Positions 10,001 to 17,970 of a stretch of DNA of 64,000 nt are shown here, in pieces. The translations under genes and the position numbers were made by a program. Source of the DNA: Paludibacter sp. (GTDB taxonomy: Bacteria; Bacteroidota; Bacteroidia; Bacteroidales; Paludibacteraceae). The notes below the pieces were generated by a model that had not been told where the DNA came from, did not search any database, and saw nothing but the letters and a program-made list of their open reading frames with translations. Location: the NCBI GenBank assembly GCA_019163375.1, contig JAFLKK010000019.1, positions 62,001 through 126,000 of the forward strand, read 5' to 3'. Each line of letters starts with the position of its first letter. Within the stretch, counting starts at the first letter, position 1.

Positions 10001-10468
10001 AATATCATTTATCTCTTTGCACAAGGGAGCGGAGTGGGAGCGTACGATAAGGATATTGCCAAATGGACCAATCTCCGCGCCATTCCGGCAATGAAAACCT
10101 ACTTTGATCACATGAATGCTTATCATATCAGTTTTGCAGCATTCGAAAATGATAACAGTAATCCTTCGGAAGATTATATTCGAGCCCGACGCTATTTGCC
10201 GGAACAAGGGAAAGGATTGAAAGGTACCGAACTAAAGCCCGAATATCTCCGCACAGGATTATTCAAGACCGGTGTACCGCATCATATCACCATTATTCGT
10301 TGTGGTGAGGATATTTATATGAAGATTCAAAATACAGAAAAAGATCAAATTTGTCATTGGAAAACCAATGAATTTCCTGCTCTTAATTCAGGCAGAATAG
10401 GACTCCGGTTAATGGGCTATCGAGTGTCGGAGTTTGGTGATTTTAAGGTGTTTGGCTTGAAAAAATAA
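7079..10468 (+). CDS. Exo-rhamnogalacturonan lyase-like protein (PcRGLX/YetA-like) with extra C-terminal sandwich domain
   Basis: An 1129-residue secreted protein (signal peptide ending LFSYSQ). Residues about 20-350 match my memory of the PcRGLX/YetA N-terminal RIFT-barrel and beta-sandwich regions (VSWGVPFAKGTVKK, WPLAYWPDGSIKWMG). Residues about 450-880 look like the alpha/alpha toroid (HHWYGYWNYGDVMHTYD, NTELAPGNWLWYSFLRTGD). The last about 220 residues (from WKPTFADDFKKSWNNNW) form a concanavalin-like sandwich resembling DUF1961/YesU or DUF6250 proteins. PL26-type enzymes release unsaturated disaccharides from the rhamnogalacturonan-I backbone end. The fused last domain may bind or trim substrate. 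It sits between GH95 and an acetylesterase, as expected in a pectin locus. The exact reaction is inferred. Confidence 0.7.
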   Translation: MNKHRLLIFVFILTNLFSYSQSVDLKWIGETPKMKTGVSWGVPFAKGTVKKEQAFVLTATANNVIPVQTWPLAYWPDGSIKWMGCAAVTEPQQSYTLNPVAKTSRINGLTVSKVQDVIQVKTGLLNCEINAHGNILVKQLSVNGKVVANNGRLVCTLENREKWSEQTLSYEDYQSEVKEVIVEQSGPVRGVIKITGVHKSVKNGREIFPFTVRLYFYAGSPTVRVVHSFVYDGDQQKDFIKELGLVFDVPMRESDHNRHVGFSGSNGGFWSEAVKPLIGRYPFTYKSDNSFPAKQVAGDRIPEITTSDSVAFGYYTDFPSWNSYKLTQTTSDAFTISKRTNNQSSWLFANSGSRSSGLAFVGDVSGGLAVSLKNFWQSYPTSLEIDNARSNVAQLKVCLWSKEAEAMDLRHYDTIPHGLLATYEDVQPGLSTPLGVARTSELTLFPFDQLPDRQQISAMANQGTAPNQLICTPEYLHAQKAFGTWSLPDRSNDTKVWIENQLDSSVLVYKRAIEEHHWYGYWNYGDVMHTYDPVRHMWRYDIGGFAWDNTELAPGNWLWYSFLRTGDADIYKMAEAMTRHTSEVDCYHMGEFKGMGSRHNVSHWGCGAKEGRIGQAAWKREYYYLTTDERSGDLMRESLDAEKAMCKYDPLRIAQPREKYPYSTPARLRWGPDWIALVGNWMTEWERTGDKKYYTKILAGMESLTKLPSGLFTGPNGLGYDPATGKLSYEGNPTITNKNHLATIMGGYEVLMELFEMIDYPAFRKTWTDYCKYYSMPRNDEQRTAQTANWGNNTFITPRLTAFAAKEFNDSKMAERAWEELLGRKTDAKGTLRSLYDAKLISENDALNPIHENAMVSTNSTAQWGLNAIVLLELIGDKLPDAKTAEERKSFETLQKLDWKPTFADDFKKSWNNNWFLDGQKAQLKTTKNGLLYSAGTTGASDADHAVLWTKQEFEGDVRIEFDFTKRDASTKFVNIIYLFAQGSGVGAYDKDIAKWTNLRAIPAMKTYFDHMNAYHISFAAFENDNSNPSEDYIRARRYLPEQGKGLKGTELKPEYLRTGLFKTGVPHHITIIRCGEDIYMKIQNTEKDQICHWKTNEFPALNSGRIGLRLMGYRVSEFGDFKVFGLKK

Positions 10469-10508
10469 CTGAACTAACGTATGTTTAGACCTGCCCTTTT
10501 CTTTTTTG

Positions 10509-10634
10509 GATGGCTCCAAACACTTTTTGTATGGCAACAAAAATCATTATGATGGCTCCAAACAATTTTTGGAAGGCAACAAAAATAATTATGATGGCTC
10601 CAAATATTTTTTGTATGGCAACAAAAATCATTAT
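10509..10634 (+). repeat. Three tandem 42-bp repeats in the intergenic region before the esterase
   Basis: Units start at 10509, 10551 and 10593, each beginning GATGGCTCCAAA and containing TATGGCAACAAAAAT about half a unit later, so each 42-bp unit is itself two related 21-bp halves. The array fills most of the 235-bp gap between the lyase-like gene and the esterase gene at 10704. It has in-frame stops and is not coding. Role unknown. Confidence 0.85.
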
Positions 10635-10703
10635 AAAGGGGGTCTATTCAATAAACTGTGTCAGTTGCTACCAAATTAAACTGTAAATTTCATCTTATAA
10701 TTT

Positions 10704-12143
10704 ATGAAAAAACTTCTTTCTTTATCACTCTTCATGCTCGTTTTCTGTACTCTTCATGCAGAAATAATACTACCCAAAGTAATAACCAACAATATGGTTC
10801 TTCAGCGTGGGAAACCGGTGGCAATATGGGGCAAAGCTTCAGCCGGTGAAAAGGTAACCGTTTCGTTTGCTAACCAAACAAAAACGATAGTAACCGATGC
10901 TGCCGGAAACTGGCAGGTAAAACTGGATGCATTAAAGGCCTCTGCCGTACCCCGTAAAATGATAATTGTCGGTTCTAACAAGATTGAGCTTGAAAATGTA
11001 GTGGTGGGCGAAGTATGGCTTTGTTCGGGGCAATCGAATATGGAATATCCGCTGGATAGAAAATTGAAAAAATATGCAGCTTCCAAGCGGGGTGAGGATC
11101 TTGCTGAGCAGGAACTAAAGAGTGTGAGAAATCCGCTTATTAGAGTTTTGTATGTGGAGCGAAAATTACAAGCCGAACTTCCTACCAAAGGTTGGGCTGA
11201 AAGCAAGGATACAATCGTGCGATATGTTTCGGCAGCGGGTTATTTCTTTGCAAAAGAACTTGCCAGCAAATTAAAAGTTCCGGTAGGTATTATTTCTACT
11301 TCGTGGGGTGGAACCCGCGTGGAGCAATGGACGCCACCCACCGCTTACGAACAATCACCCTTATTTAAAGACACTATTGCAGGTAAACCCAACTTCAAGA
11401 TTGATGGAATGGTGCCGGGCAAAATGTTTGAAAGTATGTTATTGCCCATCATTCCGTATACCATAAAAGGATTTCTGTGGTATCAGGGCGAATCGAACCT
11501 AATGGTGCATGATACGACCAGTTTTGTTGCTAAAACCCGCCTGTTACTCGACACCTGGCGTGGACTTTGGAACGACAAAACACTACCGTTTTATTATGTG
11601 CAAATAGCACCACATTATTACTCCAAACGATTGAAAGATAGGTTTCCACACGGAACGGATTTGTTACCTTATTATTGGGAAGCGCAAGCTAACTGTCTTG
11701 ATTTTTCAAACTCAGGAATGGTGGTAACAACAGATTTAGTGGATGATTTAAGCAATATCCATCCCGGATATAAATGGGAAGTTGGTCGCCGGTTATCACT
11801 TTGGGCATTGGCAAAAGACTATGGCAAAAAGCTGGTGTATTCAGGTCCGCTTTATAGTAGCATGAAAGTGAATGGGAACTGCATTGAACTTTCATTTACC
11901 CAAACGGCTAGTGGATTGATAAGTTCCGACGGACAAGCGCTCAGTTGGTTTACCGTTGCCGGAGCAGATCATAAATTCGTACCGGCGCAAGCTGTTATTA
12001 AAGGCAATAAAGTAATCGTGAACTCAACGGCTGTTCAACAACCGGTTGCAGTACGCTTTGCGTGGGACGAAACCGCTATGCCTAATCTTTGCAACAAAGA
12101 AAAGCTACCTGCTTCGCCTTTCAGAACGGATAGTTGGAGATAA
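10704..12143 (+). CDS. Sialate O-acetylesterase-like SGNH hydrolase
   Basis: A 479-residue secreted protein (signal peptide ending CTLHA). It opens with a beta domain (LPKVITNNMVLQRGKPVAIWG) and then the SGNH hydrolase fold: LCSGQSNMEYPL with probable nucleophile Ser111, the STSWGGTRVEQW block, FLWYQGESNLM and a late NIHPGYKWEVGRRL block carrying the probable catalytic His. The canonical Asp two to three residues before that His is not obvious here (sequence DDLSNIH), so the dyad may be atypical. These esterases remove O-acetyl groups from sugars. In a pectin locus the substrate is more likely acetylated rhamnogalacturonan or xylan than sialic acid. Last gene of the plus-strand set. Confidence 0.85.
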   Translation: MKKLLSLSLFMLVFCTLHAEIILPKVITNNMVLQRGKPVAIWGKASAGEKVTVSFANQTKTIVTDAAGNWQVKLDALKASAVPRKMIIVGSNKIELENVVVGEVWLCSGQSNMEYPLDRKLKKYAASKRGEDLAEQELKSVRNPLIRVLYVERKLQAELPTKGWAESKDTIVRYVSAAGYFFAKELASKLKVPVGIISTSWGGTRVEQWTPPTAYEQSPLFKDTIAGKPNFKIDGMVPGKMFESMLLPIIPYTIKGFLWYQGESNLMVHDTTSFVAKTRLLLDTWRGLWNDKTLPFYYVQIAPHYYSKRLKDRFPHGTDLLPYYWEAQANCLDFSNSGMVVTTDLVDDLSNIHPGYKWEVGRRLSLWALAKDYGKKLVYSGPLYSSMKVNGNCIELSFTQTASGLISSDGQALSWFTVAGADHKFVPAQAVIKGNKVIVNSTAVQQPVAVRFAWDETAMPNLCNKEKLPASPFRTDSWR

Positions 12144-12261
12144 GTGATTTGAATGATTTGAAAAGCGAATGCTCTATATAGAACAGAATGCAAATTACGC
12201 AAATTGAGATATACGAACATTAGATGTTTAATGCCACCTGTGATTACTTAGTGCACACAAT

Positions 12262-12490
12262 TTACTTGTAAATATCATACTTCGATTCTTTGAAAGTGCC
12301 ATTTCTCATATCATTTATTATTCTGATATTAGTCAACTTAACAAGGTAGGTGAAATCAGATGCTTTACTGTTTTTGGTGTTATATGGATCATTCTCAACG
12401 ACTAAAATCCAAGTTGCTATTTCCTACTATAAGAAACAAGATAAAGAATAATGATACACTAAGAATAAGTGTTTTTGGAGTAGTTTTCAT
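12262..12490 (-). pseudogene. Small exported protein gene broken by a one-base frameshift
   Basis: On the minus strand an ATG at 12490 opens MKTTPKTLILSVSLFFILF, a good signal peptide, but this frame stops after 31 codons near 12395. From about 12420 the next frame reads ATWILVVENDPYNTKNSK and continues as natural-looking polar protein to a TAA at 12264-12262. The total span is 229 bases, one more than a multiple of three, so a single inserted base would explain both halves (about 76 residues if joined). It lies 44 bases after the membrane protein gene at 12535-12987 on the same strand. A sequencing error or true decay are both possible. No family recognised. Confidence 0.45.
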
Positions 12491-12534
12491 AAGCTATGTT
12501 TATTATTTAACGAGCCAAATGCCAGAGATGCTAC

Positions 12535-12987
12535 TCATATAATTACTGATTCACTCGGTTCGATTAATTTTCTTTTGGTAATGTTCAATCCGTAAAAATA
12601 CAGAAGCGTTGGCAATGCAATTGTACACACAATTCCTATCATATTTTGAAGATTTCGATTAGTATCATTTGACCAAGATAACATGCACAAGCATATCGTT
12701 AGAAATACACTAACGATTATTGCCAACTTCATATTTATAAAGTCATATTTATTATTTAATGAGCAAAATACCCAATGGATAAGAAACATAACAGGTAATA
12801 TAAAGAAATAGAATATGCCCATAAACATATGGGTGGCACGAGTTGAAGAATCGTCAATTAATCCGGTTTTATACATTTGTTCGAAACCCCCATAAACAAT
12901 AAAGTCGTAGAGCCAATCTATGCACCAACTAACTCCTAGAATGAGTAATGGAAGTAGTATTCTGGCAATTGTTTTTAATTTAGTCAT
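12535..12987 (-). CDS. Small four-helix membrane protein of unknown function
   Basis: A 150-residue protein with four predicted membrane helices (around ILLPLLILGVSWCIDWLY, FMGIFYFFILPVMFLIHWVF, LAIIVSVFLTICLCML and IVCTIALPTLLYFYGL). No family recognised. It is the last intact gene of a minus-strand run of small exported and thiol-fold proteins, 38 bases after the thioredoxin-like gene upstream. The reading frame, hydrophobic pattern and charged C-terminus (ITKRKLIEPSE) support a real inner-membrane protein. Confidence 0.65.
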   Translation of the reverse strand: MTKLKTIARILLPLLILGVSWCIDWLYDFIVYGGFEQMYKTGLIDDSSTRATHMFMGIFYFFILPVMFLIHWVFCSLNNKYDFINMKLAIIVSVFLTICLCMLSWSNDTNRNLQNMIGIVCTIALPTLLYFYGLNITKRKLIEPSESVII

Positions 12988-13025
12988 GTAATATCAGTTT
13001 TTAATTCAGTAATTATAATCCCTTG

Positions 13026-14414
13026 TTATCTTATCCAAATTACATCCGACCCGATAGGTTCGATGTTTTCGCTCCATGTTTTTTCACCCGCTTTCATTTT
13101 CAATAATGTTTCGGTAAAACCTTTCAGATCCTTTTCAGCAGCAAAGCGCAAAGCTTCTTCCTCCTTAGTAATAGCTTCTTCTTTTTGTCCAAGTTTATAA
13201 AGTAAATTAGCATAGGTATCTAATCTACATGGGTTATTTATTAATAATTCAAGCGAGCGACCCGACCAACGAAGGGCACTCTTTAATGTATCGGTATCAG
13301 ATACTCTTTTGAATACTTCCCATGCAAAGCTGTTTAATTTATCTCCAATTCTATCTCTGGTCATGTGTTGTGAACGACTTATTGCCTCTTCCATTCCTTT
13401 GGAAATATCTTCTGAATAAGTCACTGAATTTAAAAATTGTTTATCAAGGGTTTTTACAAACAGTTGGTCTGTTTTATCTATCGAATCGGTAGACAGCTTC
13501 ATAAGATAATTGTCGCAAAAATGAGTTGCGTATTTCAGGTACTGATTCGTTTCTCTTGTAAGGAAATAATAATCTATATAAATCTCATCCCTTTGTGCTC
13601 TAACAGTATTTTTAGGCAATTGATCGTATGCTTCAACGGCTAAAGCGAGTAATTCCTCATTTTTAGATTTGGATCTTACGTCATTCCACATCGTCTGTTT
13701 GGCCGTTTGATAAAGATAGTCGTTAAAGGAATTGTTATGTTTTCCAATGAATTTAGCTTTATTCTTTAGCAGATATTCAACTGCAAAGCTGTGTTCATTT
13801 AGCGAATGAACCACCTTTTTATACACTCCCAGTACCGGATCTGAAGTTCGTTCTTCTTCAGGAGTAAGCTTTAGATATTCATCAAACAACGTTGCAACAG
13901 GCAATGAAAGTCTTGAGCGTTTATTGATATATGCTAATAAGAATGTCGTATCATTTTTCTTTTCAAGATATTCCTTCTCCCATACTGTAATCGGGATAGT
14001 GTCATTCATGGCAAAAAATGCAGACGTTGAAAGTGCAATGAAATTCTTTGTTTCCATTGTTCCAACTGAATTGAAGAAACTTTTTTCATTTCCATTGATA
14101 AAAAGGTAAGTAGGATACATCTTTATATTGTACTTTTTGGCAATTTCCATCCCTTCACCTTTTTCGGCATCTAACTGATAACAAATGAAGTTTGCATTGT
14201 AGACATTACCAACTTCAGCCAATGGAAAGACTTCATTATTCATCCTTTTGCAGGGGACACTCCACGATTGATGAACATTTAGAAAGATGGGTTTATTAGT
14301 TTGTCGTGCTTTTTCAAGCACTTCTTTCCATGATCCGTGTTCAAACCTAATTCCTTGTGAAAGTCCCAAGATAGAGATAAGTAATGCTGAAATAATAATT
14401 GAATGTTTTTTCAT
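13026..14414 (-). CDS. Exported thioredoxin-fold protein with a single active-site Cys and a helical repeat C-terminus
   Basis: A 462-residue protein with a Sec signal peptide (MKKHSIIISALLISILGLSQ). Residues about 22-135 form a thioredoxin-like domain of the DUF255/Thioredoxin_7 style: KPIFLNVHQSWSVPCKRM, with cis-Pro region NIKMYPTYLFI. The usual WCxxC is WSVPC (Ser52, Cys55), so it cannot form the normal intramolecular disulfide and may act as an isomerase, chaperone or nucleophile. The remainder is alpha-helical with TPR-like pairs near the end (NLLYKLGQKEEAITKEEEAL). It shares this architecture with the protein at 15843-17240, which keeps CxxC. Probably periplasmic. Confidence 0.75.
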   Translation of the reverse strand: MKKHSIIISALLISILGLSQGIRFEHGSWKEVLEKARQTNKPIFLNVHQSWSVPCKRMNNEVFPLAEVGNVYNANFICYQLDAEKGEGMEIAKKYNIKMYPTYLFINGNEKSFFNSVGTMETKNFIALSTSAFFAMNDTIPITVWEKEYLEKKNDTTFLLAYINKRSRLSLPVATLFDEYLKLTPEEERTSDPVLGVYKKVVHSLNEHSFAVEYLLKNKAKFIGKHNNSFNDYLYQTAKQTMWNDVRSKSKNEELLALAVEAYDQLPKNTVRAQRDEIYIDYYFLTRETNQYLKYATHFCDNYLMKLSTDSIDKTDQLFVKTLDKQFLNSVTYSEDISKGMEEAISRSQHMTRDRIGDKLNSFAWEVFKRVSDTDTLKSALRWSGRSLELLINNPCRLDTYANLLYKLGQKEEAITKEEEALRFAAEKDLKGFTETLLKMKAGEKTWSENIEPIGSDVIWIR

Positions 14415-14553
14415 TGTTTTATGTATTTTTTAATGATTGACGCTGATGGCATCTGTTGCTTTTTTTATTTAGAACTGTATCCTCTTTCCTCACTAACAAC
14501 ACACCGATTACAAATCGGCGCGAGCGAGAAGTGCAAATACAAGCCTTTCATAA

Positions 14554-15063
14554 TCAGTTATTCTTTAAATATTCTGCGGCAACTTTCAAGGGAGGAAGCG
14601 TGTAATTATCCAAATCAAATATAAAATGCTTGAATATCTTAAGAATATCTTGCCTATTCATCATATTCTCTTTTCCAATATATGAGTCCATCGGAAATTT
14701 GTAATTGTACAATAAAAATGCCTTTAAAGAGGTGTTTTTATTGTCAAGCTCTCTTTTGATACAACTTATACATGTACTTTTATTTAACTTTATAACCATT
14801 ATCTTCTCCGTATATTTTTTAAAGGAAACTGCCGGTTCCTCCACAACAATTTTATATAAAGAATCCATTTTTAATGCGGATTTAATATGAAACGGCGCCA
14901 AAGTCTCTTTTTTTTGTTGATACATTACAGAAGCTTCGTAATTATGTTTTAATTTAAAGACGTTATAAACCTCTGCCATTAAAGAATCGCAATTACTACC
15001 GGCAAAGGCAGAATGAGATAATAAGCTAAATAAAAAAACAAGAAATGTTACTTTGATTTTCAT
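14554..15063 (-). CDS. Exported protein of unknown function, paralogue A
   Basis: A 169-residue protein with a clear signal peptide (MKIKVTFLVFLFSLLSHSAFA). It has a CISCIKRELDNK segment near residue 98, giving a CxxC pair, and ends LPPLKVAAEYLKNN. The neighbouring gene at 15126-15620 encodes a protein of nearly the same length with the same layout and a matching end (LPSLQDAVEYLKKS), so the two are tandem paralogues. No family recognised. Spacing to the paralogue is 62 bases, on the same strand. Confidence 0.7.
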   Translation of the reverse strand: MKIKVTFLVFLFSLLSHSAFAGSNCDSLMAEVYNVFKLKHNYEASVMYQQKKETLAPFHIKSALKMDSLYKIVVEEPAVSFKKYTEKIMVIKLNKSTCISCIKRELDNKNTSLKAFLLYNYKFPMDSYIGKENMMNRQDILKIFKHFIFDLDNYTLPPLKVAAEYLKNN

Positions 15064-15125
15064 AATAATATTGTTTTAAAAATTTATATGATAAACACTT
15101 AGATTGAAAATTTACCCATCAATGA

Positions 15126-15620
15126 TTAACTTTTCTTTAAATATTCTACCGCATCCTGTAAAGATGGAAGATCAGACATATTTAATTCAAAAAGACTATG
15201 TCTAATTATTCTTAGGAAGTCAATGTATGTCATTTTATTACTTTTGCGCACATGAAATAGTTCATAATTATATAAAATATATTTTTTATTTAGCAATGAG
15301 TTATTTTCTTTATTTAACTCTTTGTCAATAAACAAGAATATATTTTTATTGGATTTTATACCGGAAATGGCATTCTCATAATTTGAGAAAGCAATAATGG
15401 TATTTTTACACTTTGTTTTATTTGTTAGAAACACATCATTATATGGCTTGCTCTGAGAACTAAGATTTATTACATTAGGATTTAAAGAAACCTCATAGCA
15501 GTGTTTTTTATCTAATAAATCAAGAATTACTGTCATCACAGAATCTCTATTAGTTGCAAATGTTTTCATTGAACAAACAAAGAGCAAAGGAATTAGCAAG
15601 AAAAATTTAATATGTTTCAT
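15126..15620 (-). CDS. Exported protein of unknown function, paralogue B
   Basis: A 164-residue protein with signal peptide (MKHIKFFLLIPLLFVCSMKTFA). It aligns by eye with the protein at 14554-15063: an early DSVMTVILDLLDKKHCYEVS matching DSLMAEVYNVFKLKHNYEAS, a middle NIFLFIDKELNKENNSL matching the CIKRELDNKNTSL region, a YNYELF/YNYKFP step and the shared C-terminus. The CxxC of paralogue A is not kept (NIFLFIDKE). Function unknown. The surrounding genes suggest an envelope role. Confidence 0.7.
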   Translation of the reverse strand: MKHIKFFLLIPLLFVCSMKTFATNRDSVMTVILDLLDKKHCYEVSLNPNVINLSSQSKPYNDVFLTNKTKCKNTIIAFSNYENAISGIKSNKNIFLFIDKELNKENNSLLNKKYILYNYELFHVRKSNKMTYIDFLRIIRHSLFELNMSDLPSLQDAVEYLKKS

Positions 15621-15842
15621 TGTGTTGATTATTTTAATAAACCCCGTTATCTATAGCGTAAACTTTCTGTACCCGATGTTCGACATTGCCCTGGCTATGT
15701 CGAAGCAAAAAGGAAGTCTTCTGACTTCTATATTTATTTCCTTATGCCAGCCGAAGGTTGGCTTTTAGCCCGACAAAGTTTGGAAACTTCGCCGAACATG
15801 GGAGCTAAAGCAACAGACAATTCATAACTAACATGGCACTAG
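15621..15842 (-). other. Hairpin-rich spacer
   Basis: A 220-bp spacer with several short inverted repeats. On the minus strand GGCGAAGT/ACTTTGTC (15793-15772) folds into an 8-bp stem with two G-U pairs around TTCCAA, and GAAGTC/GACTTC forms another near 15711-15728. A related stem-loop is found in the spacer at 17705-17970. It could be a transcript-end structure or a mobile intergenic element. No gene. Confidence 0.5.
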
Positions 15843-17240
15843 TTAACGATAGTCCATAGGCAATTTAATTGTTCGGTTTTGCATTTTTTCAAGTTCTTTT
15901 TCCAACTGATTGGAATCGTACCCTGCGTTTTTTCGAGCTTCAACAGCCTTTTTCTCCCAACTTATGGCTTCGTCAAACTGATTCATTTTGTATAACAAAT
16001 GGGCATAGGTGTCTAGAAAAGCAGAATTGTCGTTATTTCTTGGTTTACAAACTTCCGAATTAATTTCAAGAGCACGTTTCACCCATTTTAATGCTTTAGC
16101 CAGATTCTCAAAGTCTGATGTCATTTCGTAATAACTCCATGCTATGTTATTTAATTGAGAAGCATATTCGCAACTTACTTTACTATATCGTCTTACTTCT
16201 CTATTCGAAGAAGCCGAAAGCTGCTGCTCTTTCATATCCCATTCTGCTAAAGTCTCGTTGGACACATACATCAAAGAAAAAATCCAATTATTAGCTACCA
16301 CGAAATATTGTTTTGAGTCTTTAATAGATTTGTAAAAGTTCAACAGCATTCGGTTAGAATAAAAATTCGCTTTAAGGTAATCTTTTCCATATGTCTCTCT
16401 AATAAAAATTGAGAGTTGCCTTGCCAGATTTTCATTTTTGGTTCGGATAGCTATTGATTCTGTCAAAGCAATAACTCTACTATTAATAGCTATTCTTTTA
16501 CTTAAATCGATTGTATTCCAAATACTATCAATATCACGTTGAGGATTAGCACTTCTAATTAATTGTGAAGCATGGGTGCTCAGCGGCAAACCTTGCTCCA
16601 ATATCAATCGAATAATACTCTTATTATAAATGGAGTCTATTGGCAATTGACGAAAATAATCTTCTACTGCAAAGTCTACGTTTCTATCAAATTCTTTCGA
16701 TATACTAATATACTTTCTGATAAATTCGGGAGATTTTACTTTAGTGTTTTTGTATTCTTTTTCAATCGAAAGTAGTTCATTCATCTTACCCGAACGTTTA
16801 ATGGCCAAGTCTGCCAGTTCAAGATATTTGTATGGAGAATCAGTTGTAGAATTGTATCGCAATAACAAGTCACCATTGCTATTAAAATATAAAGAGCCCA
16901 TTGCCGATTTGAATAAAGCAGAGTCTTTAACGGACGTAAAGAAATTCAGACTCGGTTTAATCTTCGCAGAAATAAAGTTGGCATTGTATTTTTCTTTGAG
17001 TAACGAATTACTCAAACTCTTATCAGCCAGCTCATCGCATTGCTGACAATTATCAGAATAGCTTTGAACAAAGATTAATTTTGATTCCTTTGCAGCCTTT
17101 TTCTTCATAGGGTCAAATGAATCAAAGTTTTCAAACTTGACTTGTGCATTGACCGCCATTGTACAAATTAAGAATAGCACACAAAAAAACAACTGATTAA
17201 TACAAAAGGGAATGGACTTATTCTCTTTACTGTTTTTCAT
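15843..17240 (-). CDS. Exported thioredoxin-fold protein (CQQC) with TPR-like C-terminus
   Basis: A 465-residue protein with a signal peptide (FFCVLFLICTMAVNAQ). The N-terminal thioredoxin-like domain (about residues 33-135) has FVQSYSDNCQQCDEL, a CxxC active site with Gln-Gln between the cysteines. The rest is helical, ending in TPR-like pairs (KALKWVKRALEINSEV, AHLLYKMNQFDEAISWEKKAVEA). It has the same overall plan as the protein at 13026-14414, so the two probably arose by duplication with loss of one Cys there. Likely periplasmic thiol handling; the substrate is unknown. Confidence 0.75.
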   Translation of the reverse strand: MKNSKENKSIPFCINQLFFCVLFLICTMAVNAQVKFENFDSFDPMKKKAAKESKLIFVQSYSDNCQQCDELADKSLSNSLLKEKYNANFISAKIKPSLNFFTSVKDSALFKSAMGSLYFNSNGDLLLRYNSTTDSPYKYLELADLAIKRSGKMNELLSIEKEYKNTKVKSPEFIRKYISISKEFDRNVDFAVEDYFRQLPIDSIYNKSIIRLILEQGLPLSTHASQLIRSANPQRDIDSIWNTIDLSKRIAINSRVIALTESIAIRTKNENLARQLSIFIRETYGKDYLKANFYSNRMLLNFYKSIKDSKQYFVVANNWIFSLMYVSNETLAEWDMKEQQLSASSNREVRRYSKVSCEYASQLNNIAWSYYEMTSDFENLAKALKWVKRALEINSEVCKPRNNDNSAFLDTYAHLLYKMNQFDEAISWEKKAVEARKNAGYDSNQLEKELEKMQNRTIKLPMDYR

Positions 17241-17284
17241 AGACGATTACTTTAAGTTGTGGATTATAGATTGGTTAAATGGTT

Positions 17285-17704
17285 TTAGGATTTTCCTTTT
17301 TGTTCTTTTTTTAAGACATATTTCATGTGAATGCTAGTAACTATAAAGAAAAGGGCTGCGATTACAAGGCCTACACGTATAGTTTTAAACCAATTTATTT
17401 CTTTATGGTATAAGAGAGCTTCAAATACGCTTATCATTATTATTTGTGTCGCAGTAAATAAAGATGCGCTAAGTGCTATTCTCCTCTGCTTTGCATTAAA
17501 TTCCTTAGCAAATATGGTATTTTGTCGTTCCAGAGATATTTGAATATAATAAAAAGAAAAAGTAGCTAAAAGTAACGCTCGGGAAAAAGAGGATAGAAAA
17601 TGTTCTCTACTATCATGATAATGGAGATAGTTAAACAAAAGGGTAAATGCAAATACCCCCATAATTAGTTTGAAGTTTGAAAGTGGAGTTTTTGTTTTTT
17701 CCAT
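17285..17704 (-). CDS. Small membrane protein of unknown function
   Basis: A 139-residue protein with four predicted membrane helices (LIMGVFAFTLLFNYLHY, ALLLATFSFYYIQISL, LFTATQIIMISVFEALLY and IRVGLVIAALFFIVTSIHM) and a Lys-rich C-terminus (YVLKKEQKGKS). No family recognised. It lies 44 bases upstream of the CQQC thioredoxin-fold gene on the same strand and may share its transcript. Confidence 0.65.
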   Translation of the reverse strand: MEKTKTPLSNFKLIMGVFAFTLLFNYLHYHDSREHFLSSFSRALLLATFSFYYIQISLERQNTIFAKEFNAKQRRIALSASLFTATQIIMISVFEALLYHKEINWFKTIRVGLVIAALFFIVTSIHMKYVLKKEQKGKS

Positions 17705-17970
17705 AAAATAGTAACTGAAAGTTTATCTGTATAAAATAGTGATAGTATAATTAAATTGAAAAGCGTTTTTGAGTCTGTTCGGCATATAGTTCTAGCCTAT
17801 GCCTCAGTAAAAATTTGTCAGGCAACCACCGGTTGAAAAACTCCGCTTTCCATATTATATTTCAATATGGAAGGCTGGAGATTTCTTTCTCGTTTGAGCG
17901 AAGTTTGGAGACTTCGCTCAATATACTGCACTAACTCAACTACGGAGAAATGAGCTTACTACCTACACTT
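17705..17970 (-). other. Hairpin-rich spacer
   Basis: A 266-bp spacer. A perfect 10-bp stem TGAGCGAAGT/ACTTCGCTCA lies at 17895-17904 and 17911-17920 around TTGGAG, and CCATATT/AATATGG forms another hairpin near 17849-17870. The first stem shares the core GCGAAGTTTGGA.ACTTCG with the spacer at 15621-15842. No gene seen. Confidence 0.55.

Noticed and set aside
12360-12542. Plus-strand open frame of 60 codons
   Set aside because: The opposite strand carries the better-supported frameshifted exported-protein gene, and this frame has no recognisable pattern.
15621-17970. Integron attC sites
   Set aside because: The hairpin spacers suggested cassettes, but I could not find the paired RYYYAAC/GTTRRRY core sites or an integrase gene.
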